Origin: Betaproteobacteria bacterium
Lineage (GTDB): Bacteria > Pseudomonadota > Gammaproteobacteria > Burkholderiales > Usitatibacteraceae
DNA length: 64,000 nt
Direction: 5' to 3'
Assembly (NCBI GenBank): GCA_016708825.1
Contig: JADJEZ010000023.1
Coordinates: forward strand, 147,759-211,758
In this document: piece by piece, positions 8,746 through 17,859 of the stretch
Layout: each line of letters starts with the position of its first letter
Position numbering within the stretch: position 1 is the stretch's first letter
Translations under genes and position numbers: made by a program
Notes under the pieces: model-generated
What the model was told of the DNA's origin: nothing
The model's input: the letters and a program-made list of their open reading frames with translations, nothing else
The model's database searches: none

Positions 8746-8849
8746 GTCACACCTCCGTGCGGACGCGCCCGCGCCAAGCGGGCCCATCCCTTCGTGCGCC
8801 ACCCTTGCGGGCGGGCCTGTTCGGATTGTCCTCATTTTCCATCACGGCT

Positions 8850-11232
8850 TTATCCGCCGCCGCGGCGCCTGAAGGCGACCGCGCCGGCGTTGCCGTTGAA
8901 GTTGTAGTTTACTCCCGCGCCCTCCCCGGTCCTGCCGGCGAAGAAGCCGTCCAGGCTGCCGCCGGTGATCGGCCCGCAATTGGGTGTGCAGGTGAGGACC
9001 AGTTGCGACGTGGAAGAAGCCCCCGGGACCATGCTCGGCGTGTAGGCGGAGAAATACTGGTCGCGGTAGATCGGCATCGAGTTCGCGACCCCGTTCCAGG
9101 TCTGGCCGTTGATCGCGAAGTTCACCGTCGCGTCCGCCGTGCGGTTGGTGAAGTTCGCCGCGAGCGAGGCGCTGTTCAGGGCGCCCACGTGCCCGAGGTT
9201 GTCCGTGGGGCTCGTCGAGCCGACCACGTCGTAGGTCGCGGTGCCGGTGAGCGGCAGGTTCACCGGGGCGTTCTGCGTGCCGGAGAAGATGTAATGCAGG
9301 CTCGAGCTCGAGAGGCTCAGGTTCGCCGTCTGGCCGTTGCCCGTCACCGTGGCCGTCCCGCCGGACCAGCGGCCCCACGTGAGGCCCGTCTCGGGATCCG
9401 TACCGGCCTGCTGCACGGTGGCGCTGCCCAGTGCGTACCTGGCGTGGCCGCCCAGGGACGAGTACGGCGCGGCGAACTCGGATCAAGCCGCCCGAATCGT
9501 TGCTCGTGAATTCGTCGGGCCGGTTAGCCGTCGCATAGGTACGCACCTGGGTCACGCCGCTCGCGAGGCTTCCGGTCGGATCCGACACCAGGCCGTCCCG
9601 GAAGGCCGGCGATTCCGTACGGACCGGCCCGCTGAACCCGGCCACGCCGGAGACCACGTTGTGGTTCACCGGGTTGGCGGACGTCTGGTCGCTCAGGCCG
9701 TAACCCACGATCGCGCCCTGGAGGGCGGAGCCCACGAAGCTGCCTTCGATGCTCCCCGAAAGGTCGGGGTTGTTCGACGACGATGCCCCGGACACCGTGT
9801 TGGTCACCACGAGCCGGTCCGCGCTGGAGGCATAGAAGGCATTGAGCGCCACCGGCACGCCCTGGGCGGTCATCGACCAGCTGCCACCGGCGTTGCCCCC
9901 CGCGCCGGGAATCGAGATCGCGAGGGCGGCGTCGAGCGTGCGGTTCGAGAAATTCACGTTCAGCGTTGCGCTGCCCAGGGAACCGGCGGTGTTGAACTGG
10001 TTGGTGGGCGAGGTGGCGGCGGCCAGCGTGTAGGTCGCCGTGCCGGTGAGCACGTCGGAGAGGTAGGTCGGGTAGCCCGAGTTCGCGTAGATCCAGTGGA
10101 CGCTGCCCGGCACGGTGATGGTGCTGTCCGGCCCGGCGAAGCCGAGCGAGCCGTTCTCCCAGCGACCGAGCGTGATCGTGGCGGAGCCGGCCGACACCGT
10201 CTGCACTTCGCGCTGGGTGCCGCCGGCGATGGCGGGCACGATGCTGCTGAGGGATCCCGCGTAGGCCCGGTAGGAGCGAAGCGCGCCGCTTTCCAGCGAG
10301 ACGTCCGCAGCCACCGCCTGGCCCTCGAAGGGCCCGCCCGCGGCGGCGATCACCACGTCGCGCAGCGTCGACGGATCGGAGCCTATGCCCGCGGTATCGA
10401 TGATCGTGAATCCCAGGCCGTTGTTGCCCACGGGGACGTACGTCGCCGTGCCCTGCCGGGTGCTCGAGCCGCTGCCGTCGCTCGGCCCGAAATTGCGCGT
10501 GGCGCCGCCGCCGGCCCCGCCGCCCGTCTCCTTGGTCGCGCCCGTGGGATTCGTGGCGGAGTCCGCTATGAACTGCGGCGTCGGGATGAAGCGCACATCG
10601 CCCTTGCCGGTGACGAGCACCGTCTGGCCCGGACCGGTGATGAGCGTCTGTGCCCCGCCCTGCTGCGGCGGCAGCCCGGGCCCGCTGAAATCGCCGAAGG
10701 TGACCGCGTGGCTGCCTTCGATGGTGTGGTTCACGGTGATGTCGCAGCCCGCGCCCGATGCATCGACCTTGTCGGGGTCGCAGTCGGCCGCGGTGCCCGC
10801 GAAGAGCACGTTCCCGGACCCGCGGATGCCCACCGTGGCGACCTTCGTCTTCATCACGAAGCGGTCGCGGTTGCGCGCGGCGATGAGACCCGTGAAGGTG
10901 CGCAAGGTGCCCCGCAGCAGGTTCAGCAGCCCGCCCTGGTCGGAATCCGCCCGGTCGGCGTACTGCTCGATCTGGAACTGCGTGTTGGGCCTGAGCGAAA
11001 TCTTCGCCTGGTCCACCATGGTGAGCTGCGCCATGCCGCGCGTACCCGTGACGATCGCGTCGCCGGCATCGACCGGGGTTCCGCGCGTGACTGCCACGCG
11101 CTGCCCGCCGCTCTTCTGCACGCTCACTTCACCCGTGACGAAGGTGAAGGTGCCGCTCTGTCCGAAAACCGGCCCCGCGCCGACCAGGCCGCCGAGTACG
11201 AGAAGGCAATGGAGCTTCCTGGGCTGGTGCAT
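8850..11232 (-). CDS. Secreted FecR-domain protein with duplicated TbpB-like barrel module; one frameshift
   Basis: About 793 residues. Signal peptide (LLVLGGLVGAGPVFG, no lipobox), then a FecR domain (about 30-150; GDAIVTGTRGMAQLTMVDQ and KVATVGIRGSGN), a Gly/Ser linker, and two homologous ~200-residue modules sharing GRW-x-x-G, LTGTATY, TSPT, NFxNRTxDA and a final GSxxGxFxG. The last stretch resembles the TbpB-like beta-barrel domain of Slam cargo. The frame shifts near 9475, between TSNDSGGLIR and APYSSLGGHARYALG, with homology continuing across, so it is probably a sequence error. Start: an ATG at 11238 is too close to the GGGAGG site, while the one at 11232 has correct 7-nt spacing. The Slam-like gene lies 12 bp upstream in the same transcript. 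Confidence 0.75.
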
Positions 11233-11244
11233 GGCCATGCCTCC

Positions 11245-12624
11245 CTAGTTGAACTCGCAGCGCACGGCTGTCGAGAGCTCGCTGCGGTTGAAATCGTAGA
11301 TCGAGATGTTGGAATCGTTGCGCGTGTACGAGTACTGGGCACGCACCGCGCAGGACTTCCGGAACTGCCAGTTGAGCCCCAGGAGCAGCTCGGCGAACTT
11401 GTCCTTGCCCTTCTCCACCGTCGTCGCGCGGGCGAACTCGTCCTTGTCGCGGCGCATGACGTAGCCCAGGCCGTTGAAGGCGCTCAGGCGGGGCGTGAGG
11501 GAGTACTGCAGGTAGCTGCGCACGCCCACGAGGTTCTTGCTCTTGTCGGTCTCGCCGTCGAAGAGCTTGTTCACGGCGCGGTCGTCGCTCACGAAGGCCG
11601 TGAGGTAGAGCAGCGGCACGCCCTTCGTCTCGAAGGAGCGCAGCCACGAGGCGCTCAGGAAGACCTGGTTGAAGTCCTCGACCTCGTTTTCCGGAAAGCG
11701 GACGCGGGCGTACTGCGCGCTCAGGCCCACCTGGGTCTTGGGATCGAGGGTGTACTTCCAGTCGCCCTGCACGTTGGCCGTGCGCCGGTCGTTGGTGGGC
11801 TGCGGGTCGCCGGGCGCCTCGCCGTCCTGGTTGAAGGCCTGGAAGCCGGCCATCAGGCGCCACTGCGTCGGGCCGTCGTTGAGCGAGCCTCCCGCACGCA
11901 CGTCGCCCGCCGCCGAGTTGTAGTTCGACTCGCCGTCGTAGCCCCTCACCCGGGCATCCGCTCCCGCGAAGCGCGTCCAGCCGCGCGTGATGGGCAGGGA
12001 ATACTCGACGGAACCGGCGGCCGTGCCGAAGCCGGCCTTGCGCTTGATCGAATTTCCCGTCGCCTCGATCCCGATGAGGCCGAAGGATTGCTGCGCCGCG
12101 CCCCCGAAATCCGTGGGCACGCCGGTGATGTTGCTGTCGTACCCCATGCCGAGCTCTGCCCAGCCCCGCCAGCCGGGCGTGGTCTGCCGCTTGCGCGATT
12201 CGATCGCCTCCAGGTAGCGGTTGATCGTCTGCTGGGCCAGCGGCGGCGGGTTGCTGTTGGCGAGTTCCCGAAATGCGGACTCGGCCAGGTCGAACGAGCC
12301 GGCCGCGAAGAAAGTGCGCGCCAGGTCCATCTGGGCGCCCGCATGGCCGGGATTGAGCGCCAGCACGCGCTCGAAAGCCACGATCGCGTCCTCGAGCTTG
12401 CCACTGTCGAGGGATGCCACGCCCAGGAGGTAGTCGAACTCGATGGTGCCGGCGAGCTGCGCCTCCAGCTTCACGAGTTCCATGTAGGCCTGCTTCGGGT
12501 TCGCCTCGTTCAGCAGGCGTCGCGCCCGCTCGAGGGCCGCCGGGTCCGCCAGCACAGGGGCCGTGAACGAGGCGGCCAGGACCAGCATGGCGAGGCGGGA
12601 CGTCCTACGTACGCAAGGTTCCAT
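11245..12624 (-). CDS. Slam-like outer-membrane translocator (TPR plus DUF560 barrel)
   Basis: A 459-residue outer-membrane protein. Signal peptide ending APVLA; an N-terminal periplasmic TPR region (about 25-160; FDYLLGVASLDSGKLEDAIV and AFERVLALNPGHAGAQMDLA repeats); then a C-terminal beta-barrel of alternating amphipathic strands (AELGMGYDSNITGVP, VQGDWKYTLDPKTQVGLSAQY) ending in the aromatic-poor strand LSTAVRCEFN. This is the architecture of surface lipoprotein assembly modulators, which move cargo with TbpB-like barrels across the outer membrane. The adjacent downstream gene encodes exactly such a candidate. Function is inferred from domain architecture and linkage; a general DUF560 porin is the alternative. 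Confidence 0.78.
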   Translation of the reverse strand: MEPCVRRTSRLAMLVLAASFTAPVLADPAALERARRLLNEANPKQAYMELVKLEAQLAGTIEFDYLLGVASLDSGKLEDAIVAFERVLALNPGHAGAQMDLARTFFAAGSFDLAESAFRELANSNPPPLAQQTINRYLEAIESRKRQTTPGWRGWAELGMGYDSNITGVPTDFGGAAQQSFGLIGIEATGNSIKRKAGFGTAAGSVEYSLPITRGWTRFAGADARVRGYDGESNYNSAAGDVRAGGSLNDGPTQWRLMAGFQAFNQDGEAPGDPQPTNDRRTANVQGDWKYTLDPKTQVGLSAQYARVRFPENEVEDFNQVFLSASWLRSFETKGVPLLYLTAFVSDDRAVNKLFDGETDKSKNLVGVRSYLQYSLTPRLSAFNGLGYVMRRDKDEFARATTVEKGKDKFAELLLGLNWQFRKSCAVRAQYSYTRNDSNISIYDFNRSELSTAVRCEFN

Positions 12625-12860
12625 GGCAGCTCTCGCTTCAGTTTCTGAATGGGCCGGTTGTCTCACAGACCGGATGCAGTCCTGATTCTTGTTTGCTGAA
12701 AACCAAGGACAAAACGCCCGGCCTTCCATTGGTGACCCGATACTATGCCCAAGCCCCCGGGTTTGCAAACGCGGATTCGGCAGCATTTGTGTCGACTTTC
12801 CCAACAAATACAATGCGATAATCGACGCGAATCCTCCTGTTTTGCACCCCCGGAGCGCCC

Positions 12861-13670
12861 ATGGACGAAACCGCCTCCCCTGCCATCGCCAATGCCGACG
12901 CCGCGGTGCTGCAGCGCCTCGACAACGACGGTGTAGCCGTACTCACCCTGAACCGGCCCCGACAGTACAACGCGCTGTCGGCTTCCCTGCTCTACGCGCT
13001 GCACGGCGCGCTGGATGCGATCGCCGCGGACGAGGCCGTGCGCGTGGTCGTGATCACCGGCGCGGGGCCGGCCTTTTGCGCCGGCCACGACCTGAAGGAG
13101 ATGAAGGGCTTGCCCGGCGAGCGGGAGATGGCCGACCTGTTCGCCAGTTGCAGCGCCATGATGCAGAAGCTCGTCGCCCTGCCCCAGCCGGTCATCGCCG
13201 CGGTGAACGGGATAGCGACCGCGGCGGGATGCCAGCTCGCCGCCCAGTGCGACCTCGCGGTGGCGGCGGACAACGCCCGCTTCGCCACCTCGGGCATCAA
13301 CCTGGGCCTCTTCTGCTCCACGCCCGCGGTCGCGCTGTCGCGAAATCTCTCGCGCAAGAGAGCCGCCGAAATGCTCTTCACGGGCGAATTCATCGACGCC
13401 GATACCGCCCTCGACTGGGGGCTCGTGAACCGGGTCTGTCCCGCGGATCGCCTGATGGAGACGGTGGCGGCGCTCGCGGCCAGCCTCAAGTCCAAGCCGC
13501 GCGACTCCCTCGCCCTCGGCAAGGCCCTTTTCTATCGCCAGCTGGAGGCGGGAATCGCCGCGGCCTACGACGATGCGTCCCGCACGATCGCCTGCAACAT
13601 GGTGGCGCCGTCCGCCCTCGAGGGCGTGGACGCTTTCCTCGGCAAGCGCGCGCCGAACTGGAAGTCCTGA
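12861..13670 (+). CDS. Enoyl-CoA hydratase/isomerase family protein (ECHDC3-like)
   Basis: A 269-residue crotonase-fold enzyme acting on acyl-CoA. The oxyanion-hole segments are visible: FCAGHDLKEMKG (about 72-83) and AAVNGIATAAGCQLAAQCDLAVA (about 113-135). At the usual catalytic Glu positions of true hydratases the protein has Ala/Gly-Cys and later SGINLGLFCSTP, which is the pattern of the ECHDC3/EchA-like subgroup whose substrate is uncertain, so I do not assign beta-oxidation hydratase activity. It is transcribed alone on the plus strand, facing the FAD oxidoreductase; a weak GATAAT -10-like element sits at 12817-12822. The 236 bp upstream contain nothing else I can support. Confidence 0.85.
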   Translation: MDETASPAIANADAAVLQRLDNDGVAVLTLNRPRQYNALSASLLYALHGALDAIAADEAVRVVVITGAGPAFCAGHDLKEMKGLPGEREMADLFASCSAMMQKLVALPQPVIAAVNGIATAAGCQLAAQCDLAVAADNARFATSGINLGLFCSTPAVALSRNLSRKRAAEMLFTGEFIDADTALDWGLVNRVCPADRLMETVAALAASLKSKPRDSLALGKALFYRQLEAGIAAAYDDASRTIACNMVAPSALEGVDAFLGKRAPNWKS

Positions 13671-13704
13671 GTCCCGGGGCGCCGGCTCAGGCTCCGGCCG
13701 CGGG

Positions 13705-15312
13705 TCAGGACTTCCGCCGCAGACCTCCGCGCCGCCAGTCGTGCACCACCTCCCGCGCGGCGTTGTGCCCCGGAACGCCGGTCACACCTCCGCCCGGGTG
13801 CGCGCCCGCCCCGCACAGGTAGAGCCCCGCGAGCGGCATCCGGTAGTTGCCATGCCCCAGCACGGGACGCGCGCTGAAGAGCTGGTTCAGGGAGAGCTTG
13901 CCGTGGAAGATGTCGCCGCCCACGAGCCCGAACTCGCGTTCGAGGTCCAGCGGCGACAGGATGCGGCGGGCGAGGACGCTCGCGCGGAAGTTCGGCGCGT
14001 GGCGCGTGACGAGGTCGATCACCGCGTCGGCGGCATTCTCGCGCTCGTCCTCCCAGCGGCGCCCCTGCGGCAGCGCGTAGCGGAAGTGCTGGCAGAAGAG
14101 GCTCGCCACGTGGGCGCCGGCAGGCGCGAGCGTCGCATCGAGGGTGCTGGGGATGAGCACCTCCACGATGGGCTCGCGCGACCATCCCGCCTCGGCCGCA
14201 CTCGCGTGCGCGCGGTCCATGTAGGCGAGCGTGGGCGCGAGGATGATGCCTGCCCCGTGGTGCGCCGCCGCCGTCTTTCCCGGCAGGCAGGCGAAATCGG
14301 GAAGCTCGGAGAGCGCGACGTTCATGCGGAAGGTGGCGCTCTCGCACTGGTAGTGCGCGAACTCCTCCGGCCACGCGGGTCCTCCGGCGAGCCTTGCGAC
14401 CAACTTCGGGTTGGCGTTCGCCACCACGCATCGCGCCGGGACCACGGTGCCATCGGCGAGTGCGATCCCGGCCGCACGACCGCCCTCCTCCAGGATCCGC
14501 TCGACCGCGATGCCGGTGCGGATCGTCACCCCGAGGGCGGTCGCCTCCGCCGCGATTGCCTGGCTGATCGCGCCCATGCCGCCGATCGCGTGGCCCCACG
14601 CGCCGCGATGGCCGTTCACCTCGCCGAAGACGTGGTGCAGCAGCACATAGGCCGTTCCGGGCGTGCGCGGGCTGGCGAAGTTGCCCACCACGCTGTCGAA
14701 ACCGAAGCAGGCCTTCACGGGGTCCGACTCGAACCACCGGTCCAGCCAGTCGCCGGCGGCCATCGTGAAGAGGTCGAGCACGTCGCGCTTGGCCTCGAGG
14801 CTCAGGCGCTCGAGACGGCGTCCGGTCTTCCACGCGCGGAAGATCTCCGCGATGCCCCCGCCCACGTTGGGGGGGGTCTCGAGCAGCAGGTCCCGCAGCA
14901 CGTCTGCCACGCGCTCGAGCCGCTCGAAGTAGGCGGGGAGGCGACCGGCGTCCCGCGTCGAGAATTTCGCGATCTCGCGCTGGGTGGCCTCCAGCCCGCC
15001 TCCGGACTTGAGGTAGCGGCCGTCCTCCGTGGGCAGGAAGTTCGCCAGCGGGCGCTCGACGATCGCCAGGCCGTGCTCGGCGAGGCGCAGGTCGCGGATC
15101 ACCTTGGGGTTCAGCAGGCTCACGGTGTAGCTCGCCGCGGAGTTGCGGAACCCGGGGTGGAATTCCTCGGTCACCGCCGCGCCGCCGACGACTTCGCGCC
15201 GTTCGAAGACACCCACCCGCAGCCCCGCCTTCGCGAGGTAGCAGGCGCACACGAGCCCGTTGTGTCCTGCGCCGACGATCGCCGCGTCGAACCCGGCCGA
15301 AGGCCTGCTCAT
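13705..15312 (-). CDS. Phytoene-desaturase-like FAD oxidoreductase (PYROXD2/CrtI family)
   Basis: A 535-residue flavoprotein. The Rossmann dinucleotide motif AAIVGAGHNGLVCACYLAKAG is at residues 9-29 and the family end motif LYLCGAGAHPGGGVTGVPGHNAA near 500-525, which is diagnostic for the CrtI/PYROXD2 amine-oxidase fold. There are no carotenoid genes nearby (no crtB or crtE), so desaturation of phytoene is unlikely; the substrate is unknown. The start MSRPSAGFD is chosen because the Rossmann strand begins at once; it lies 10 bp after the hydrolase gene, so the two are co-transcribed with the acyl-CoA ligase upstream. Confidence 0.83.
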   Translation of the reverse strand: MSRPSAGFDAAIVGAGHNGLVCACYLAKAGLRVGVFERREVVGGAAVTEEFHPGFRNSAASYTVSLLNPKVIRDLRLAEHGLAIVERPLANFLPTEDGRYLKSGGGLEATQREIAKFSTRDAGRLPAYFERLERVADVLRDLLLETPPNVGGGIAEIFRAWKTGRRLERLSLEAKRDVLDLFTMAAGDWLDRWFESDPVKACFGFDSVVGNFASPRTPGTAYVLLHHVFGEVNGHRGAWGHAIGGMGAISQAIAAEATALGVTIRTGIAVERILEEGGRAAGIALADGTVVPARCVVANANPKLVARLAGGPAWPEEFAHYQCESATFRMNVALSELPDFACLPGKTAAAHHGAGIILAPTLAYMDRAHASAAEAGWSREPIVEVLIPSTLDATLAPAGAHVASLFCQHFRYALPQGRRWEDERENAADAVIDLVTRHAPNFRASVLARRILSPLDLEREFGLVGGDIFHGKLSLNQLFSARPVLGHGNYRMPLAGLYLCGAGAHPGGGVTGVPGHNAAREVVHDWRRGGLRRKS

Positions 15313-15322
15313 CGGGCGGCGC

Positions 15323-16189
15323 TCACGCGAGCAGGAACGCGCGCACCGCCGCGACCTGCGCGTCGTCCATGAGCATGGGCGCATGGCCCGCGCCCTCGAC
15401 CACGAGGCTTTCGGTGCCGGGACGCTCGAGCATGCCAGCGAGGATCTCGGGGGTGAGGAGATCGGACTGCGCGCCCCGGATCACCAGCACCGGGCCGGGC
15501 ACCGCTCGCCACGCCGCCCGGAGGTCCACATCGGCCAGTGCACCTGCCCGAAAAGGCTGCGCGATGCCCGGGTCGTAGCGAAAGCGCCAGCGTCCCGCGT
15601 CGTCGCAAATCGCCGTGTGCGCCGCGAGGTGGCGCCACTGTGCGGCGTCGAGCGCGCCGAACGGGCTGACCGCCCGCATCGCCGCTTCCAGCGCCTCGAG
15701 GGACTCGAAGGCCGGGTCGCGGCCCACGTAGGTCGCGATGCGCTCCAGCGCCGCCTTGGGGATGACGCTCCCCACGTCGTTCATCACGAGCTTGCCCACA
15801 GGCGTGCGCGGGACGGCGGCGAGCAGCATGCCGAGCAGCCCTCCCATGGAGGTTCCCACCCAGTCGACCGACTCGGCGCCGAGTGCCGCGAGCAGCGTGG
15901 CCATGTCCGCGCAGTAGACGGGATAGCCGTAATCGGCCGGGTCGGCGAGCCGGTCGCTCACGCCGCGGCCGGCGATGTCGGGGCAGACGACCCGGTAGGC
16001 GTCCGCCAGCCGCGATGCCAGGAAATCGAAATCCCGCCCGCAGCGCGTGAGACCGTGGGCGCACACGAGCACGCGCGGGTTGTCCCGGTCGCCCCACTCC
16101 ACCCAGTGCAGGCGGTGGAATCCGTGGGGATCGAGGCAGCGGACCGATCCGGTTCGCGTCGGTTCCGGTGCGGTGGCGTTCGCGTCCAA
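15323..16189 (-). CDS. Alpha/beta hydrolase
   Basis: A 288-residue alpha/beta-hydrolase fold enzyme without signal peptide, so cytoplasmic. Visible elements are the oxyanion HGLTRCGRDFDFLA (about 45-58), the nucleophile elbow VGTSMGGLLG (Ser near 113) and the catalytic His in EGAGHAPML near the C-terminus, with Asp likely in GAQSDLLTP. Substrate unknown; esters or acyl-CoA thioesters are plausible because it lies 15 bp after an acyl-CoA ligase and just before an FAD oxidoreductase in one operon. Confidence 0.85.
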   Translation of the reverse strand: MDANATAPEPTRTGSVRCLDPHGFHRLHWVEWGDRDNPRVLVCAHGLTRCGRDFDFLASRLADAYRVVCPDIAGRGVSDRLADPADYGYPVYCADMATLLAALGAESVDWVGTSMGGLLGMLLAAVPRTPVGKLVMNDVGSVIPKAALERIATYVGRDPAFESLEALEAAMRAVSPFGALDAAQWRHLAAHTAICDDAGRWRFRYDPGIAQPFRAGALADVDLRAAWRAVPGPVLVIRGAQSDLLTPEILAGMLERPGTESLVVEGAGHAPMLMDDAQVAAVRAFLLA

Positions 16190-16204
16190 GGCGTTTGCGC
16201 CTTC

Positions 16205-17839
16205 CTATTCGATGGCGCTCGCGCTCTTCACGCGCTCGCGCAGCAGGAACTTCTGGATCTTCCCCGTGGACGTCTTCGGAAGCGCACCGAAGACCACGCG
16301 CCTGGGCACCTTGAAGCGCGCCATGCGCTCGCGGCAGAACTCCACGATCTCCGGCTCGGTCGCGCTCGCCCCGTCCTTCAGCTCGATGAACGCGCACGGG
16401 GTCTCGCCCCATTTCGGGTCGGGCTGGGCGACCACCGCCGCGAGCATCACCGCGGGATGGCTGTAGAGCGCGTCTTCGACCTCCAGCGAGGAGATGTTCT
16501 CGCCGCCGGAGATGATCACGTCCTTGGAGCGGTCCTTGATCTTCACGTACCCGTCGGCCTGCATCACCGCGAGGTCGCCGGAATGGAACCAGCCGCCGCG
16601 GAAGGCCTCCTCGGTGGCCTTCGGGTTCTTGAGGTAGCCCTTCATCGTGATGTTGCCGCGGAACATGATCTCGCCCATGGTCTCGCCATCCCGGGGAACC
16701 GGTTCCAGGGTCTGCGGGTCGAGGACGGCCATCGTCTCCTCGAGGAGGTAAGCCACGCCCTGCCGGCCATTGCGCCGGACCTGTTCCTCGAGGGGCAGCG
16801 CCGACCATTCCGGGTGCTTCGCGCAGACCGCCGCCGGCCCGTAGGTCTCGGTGAGCCCGTAGACATGGGTGATGTCGAAGCCCATGCGCCCCATGCCCTC
16901 GATGACCGCGGCCGGCGGGGGCGCGGCGGCGACCAGGCAGTGCACCTCGTGGTCGATGCCCTGCTTCCACTCGGCCGGCGCGTTGAGGAGCATCGAGTGC
17001 ACGATGGGCGCACCGCAGTAGTGGGTGACTCCGTGCTCCCGGATGAGGTCGAGGATCAGCTTCGGGTCGACCTTGCGCAGGCACACGTTGACGCCGGCAG
17101 CGGCCGCCATCGTCCACGGGAAGCACCAGCCGTTGCAGTGGAACATCGGCAGCGTCCAGAGATACACGGCGTGCTTGGGCATCGACCAGTCGAGGATGTT
17201 GTTGATCGCGTTCAGGTACGCGCCCCGGTAGTGGTAGACCACGCCCTTGGGGTTCCCCGTCGTCCCGGAGGTGTAGTTGAGCGCGATGGCGTCCCACTCG
17301 TCCGGGGGAAAGGTCCAGTCGAAAAGCGCGTCGCCCTCGGCGAGGAAGGCCTCGTATTCCTGCTCGCCGAGGAAGCTGCCGCCCTCGTGCAGCGCGTCGT
17401 CCACGTCGATCACGACGGGCCTCGCCTTGCAGAGCGAGAGCGCGCGCTCCACCGTCCCGGAGAACTCGCGGTCGGTGAAGAGCACCTTCGCCTCCCCGTG
17501 GTCGAGCATGAAGGCGATGGCCTCCGGATCCAGGCGCGTGTTGAGCGTGTTCACGACGGCGCCGATCATCGCCGGGCCGAAATGCAGCTCCACCATGGCG
17601 GGCACGTTCGGCAGCATCGCGGCCACGGTGTCGCCCCGCTCGACCCCTCTCTTCGCGAGCGCCGAGGCGAGGCGACGGCAGCGTGCGTACACGTCCTTCC
17701 AGGGCCGGCGCAGCCCGCCGTGGATCACCGCGACGCGATCGGGGTAGACGCTCGCCGCCTTGGCGAGGAAGGACACGGGCGTGAGCGGGGTGTAGTTCGC
17801 GGCATTGCGCTCGAGGCCGCCGGCGTAGGGCTTGGTCAT
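16205..17839 (-). CDS. Acyl-CoA synthetase (AMP-forming), second DmdB/FadD-like copy
   Basis: A 544-residue ANL ligase, clearly paralogous to the one at 743-2371: both have ERNAANYTPL/GRNAANHVAL near the start, YTSGTTGNPKGVVYHYRGAY, the FHCNGW substrate-pocket segment, YGLTETYGPAAV, the hinge KDRSKDVIISGGENISS and C-terminal KTSTGKIQKF. It forms an acyl-CoA from a free acid with ATP. The chain length is not readable from sequence. It lies 20 bp downstream of folD and 15 bp upstream of the hydrolase, so it may be transcribed with the folate genes. Confidence 0.9.
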   Translation of the reverse strand: MTKPYAGGLERNAANYTPLTPVSFLAKAASVYPDRVAVIHGGLRRPWKDVYARCRRLASALAKRGVERGDTVAAMLPNVPAMVELHFGPAMIGAVVNTLNTRLDPEAIAFMLDHGEAKVLFTDREFSGTVERALSLCKARPVVIDVDDALHEGGSFLGEQEYEAFLAEGDALFDWTFPPDEWDAIALNYTSGTTGNPKGVVYHYRGAYLNAINNILDWSMPKHAVYLWTLPMFHCNGWCFPWTMAAAAGVNVCLRKVDPKLILDLIREHGVTHYCGAPIVHSMLLNAPAEWKQGIDHEVHCLVAAAPPPAAVIEGMGRMGFDITHVYGLTETYGPAAVCAKHPEWSALPLEEQVRRNGRQGVAYLLEETMAVLDPQTLEPVPRDGETMGEIMFRGNITMKGYLKNPKATEEAFRGGWFHSGDLAVMQADGYVKIKDRSKDVIISGGENISSLEVEDALYSHPAVMLAAVVAQPDPKWGETPCAFIELKDGASATEPEIVEFCRERMARFKVPRRVVFGALPKTSTGKIQKFLLRERVKSASAIE

Positions 17840-17859
17840 GGCTTTCCTCTTTCCCGTCG

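Noticed and set aside
9337..12648. A 1,103-codon plus-strand frame opposite the Slam/FecR genes
   Set aside because: It has Arg/Gly/His/Val-rich composition with no domain and is a typical antisense frame in ~68 percent GC DNA. The minus strand has signal peptides, RBSs and families.
12817..12822. GATAAT as the -10 of the enoyl-CoA hydratase promoter
   Set aside because: No acceptable -35 lies 16-18 bp upstream (GACTTT only), so it is not listed as a promoter.
13705..15312. Carotenoid phytoene desaturase (crtI)
   Set aside because: The fold matches, but there are no crtB, crtE or crtY neighbours and the context is acyl-CoA metabolism, so only the superfamily is called.
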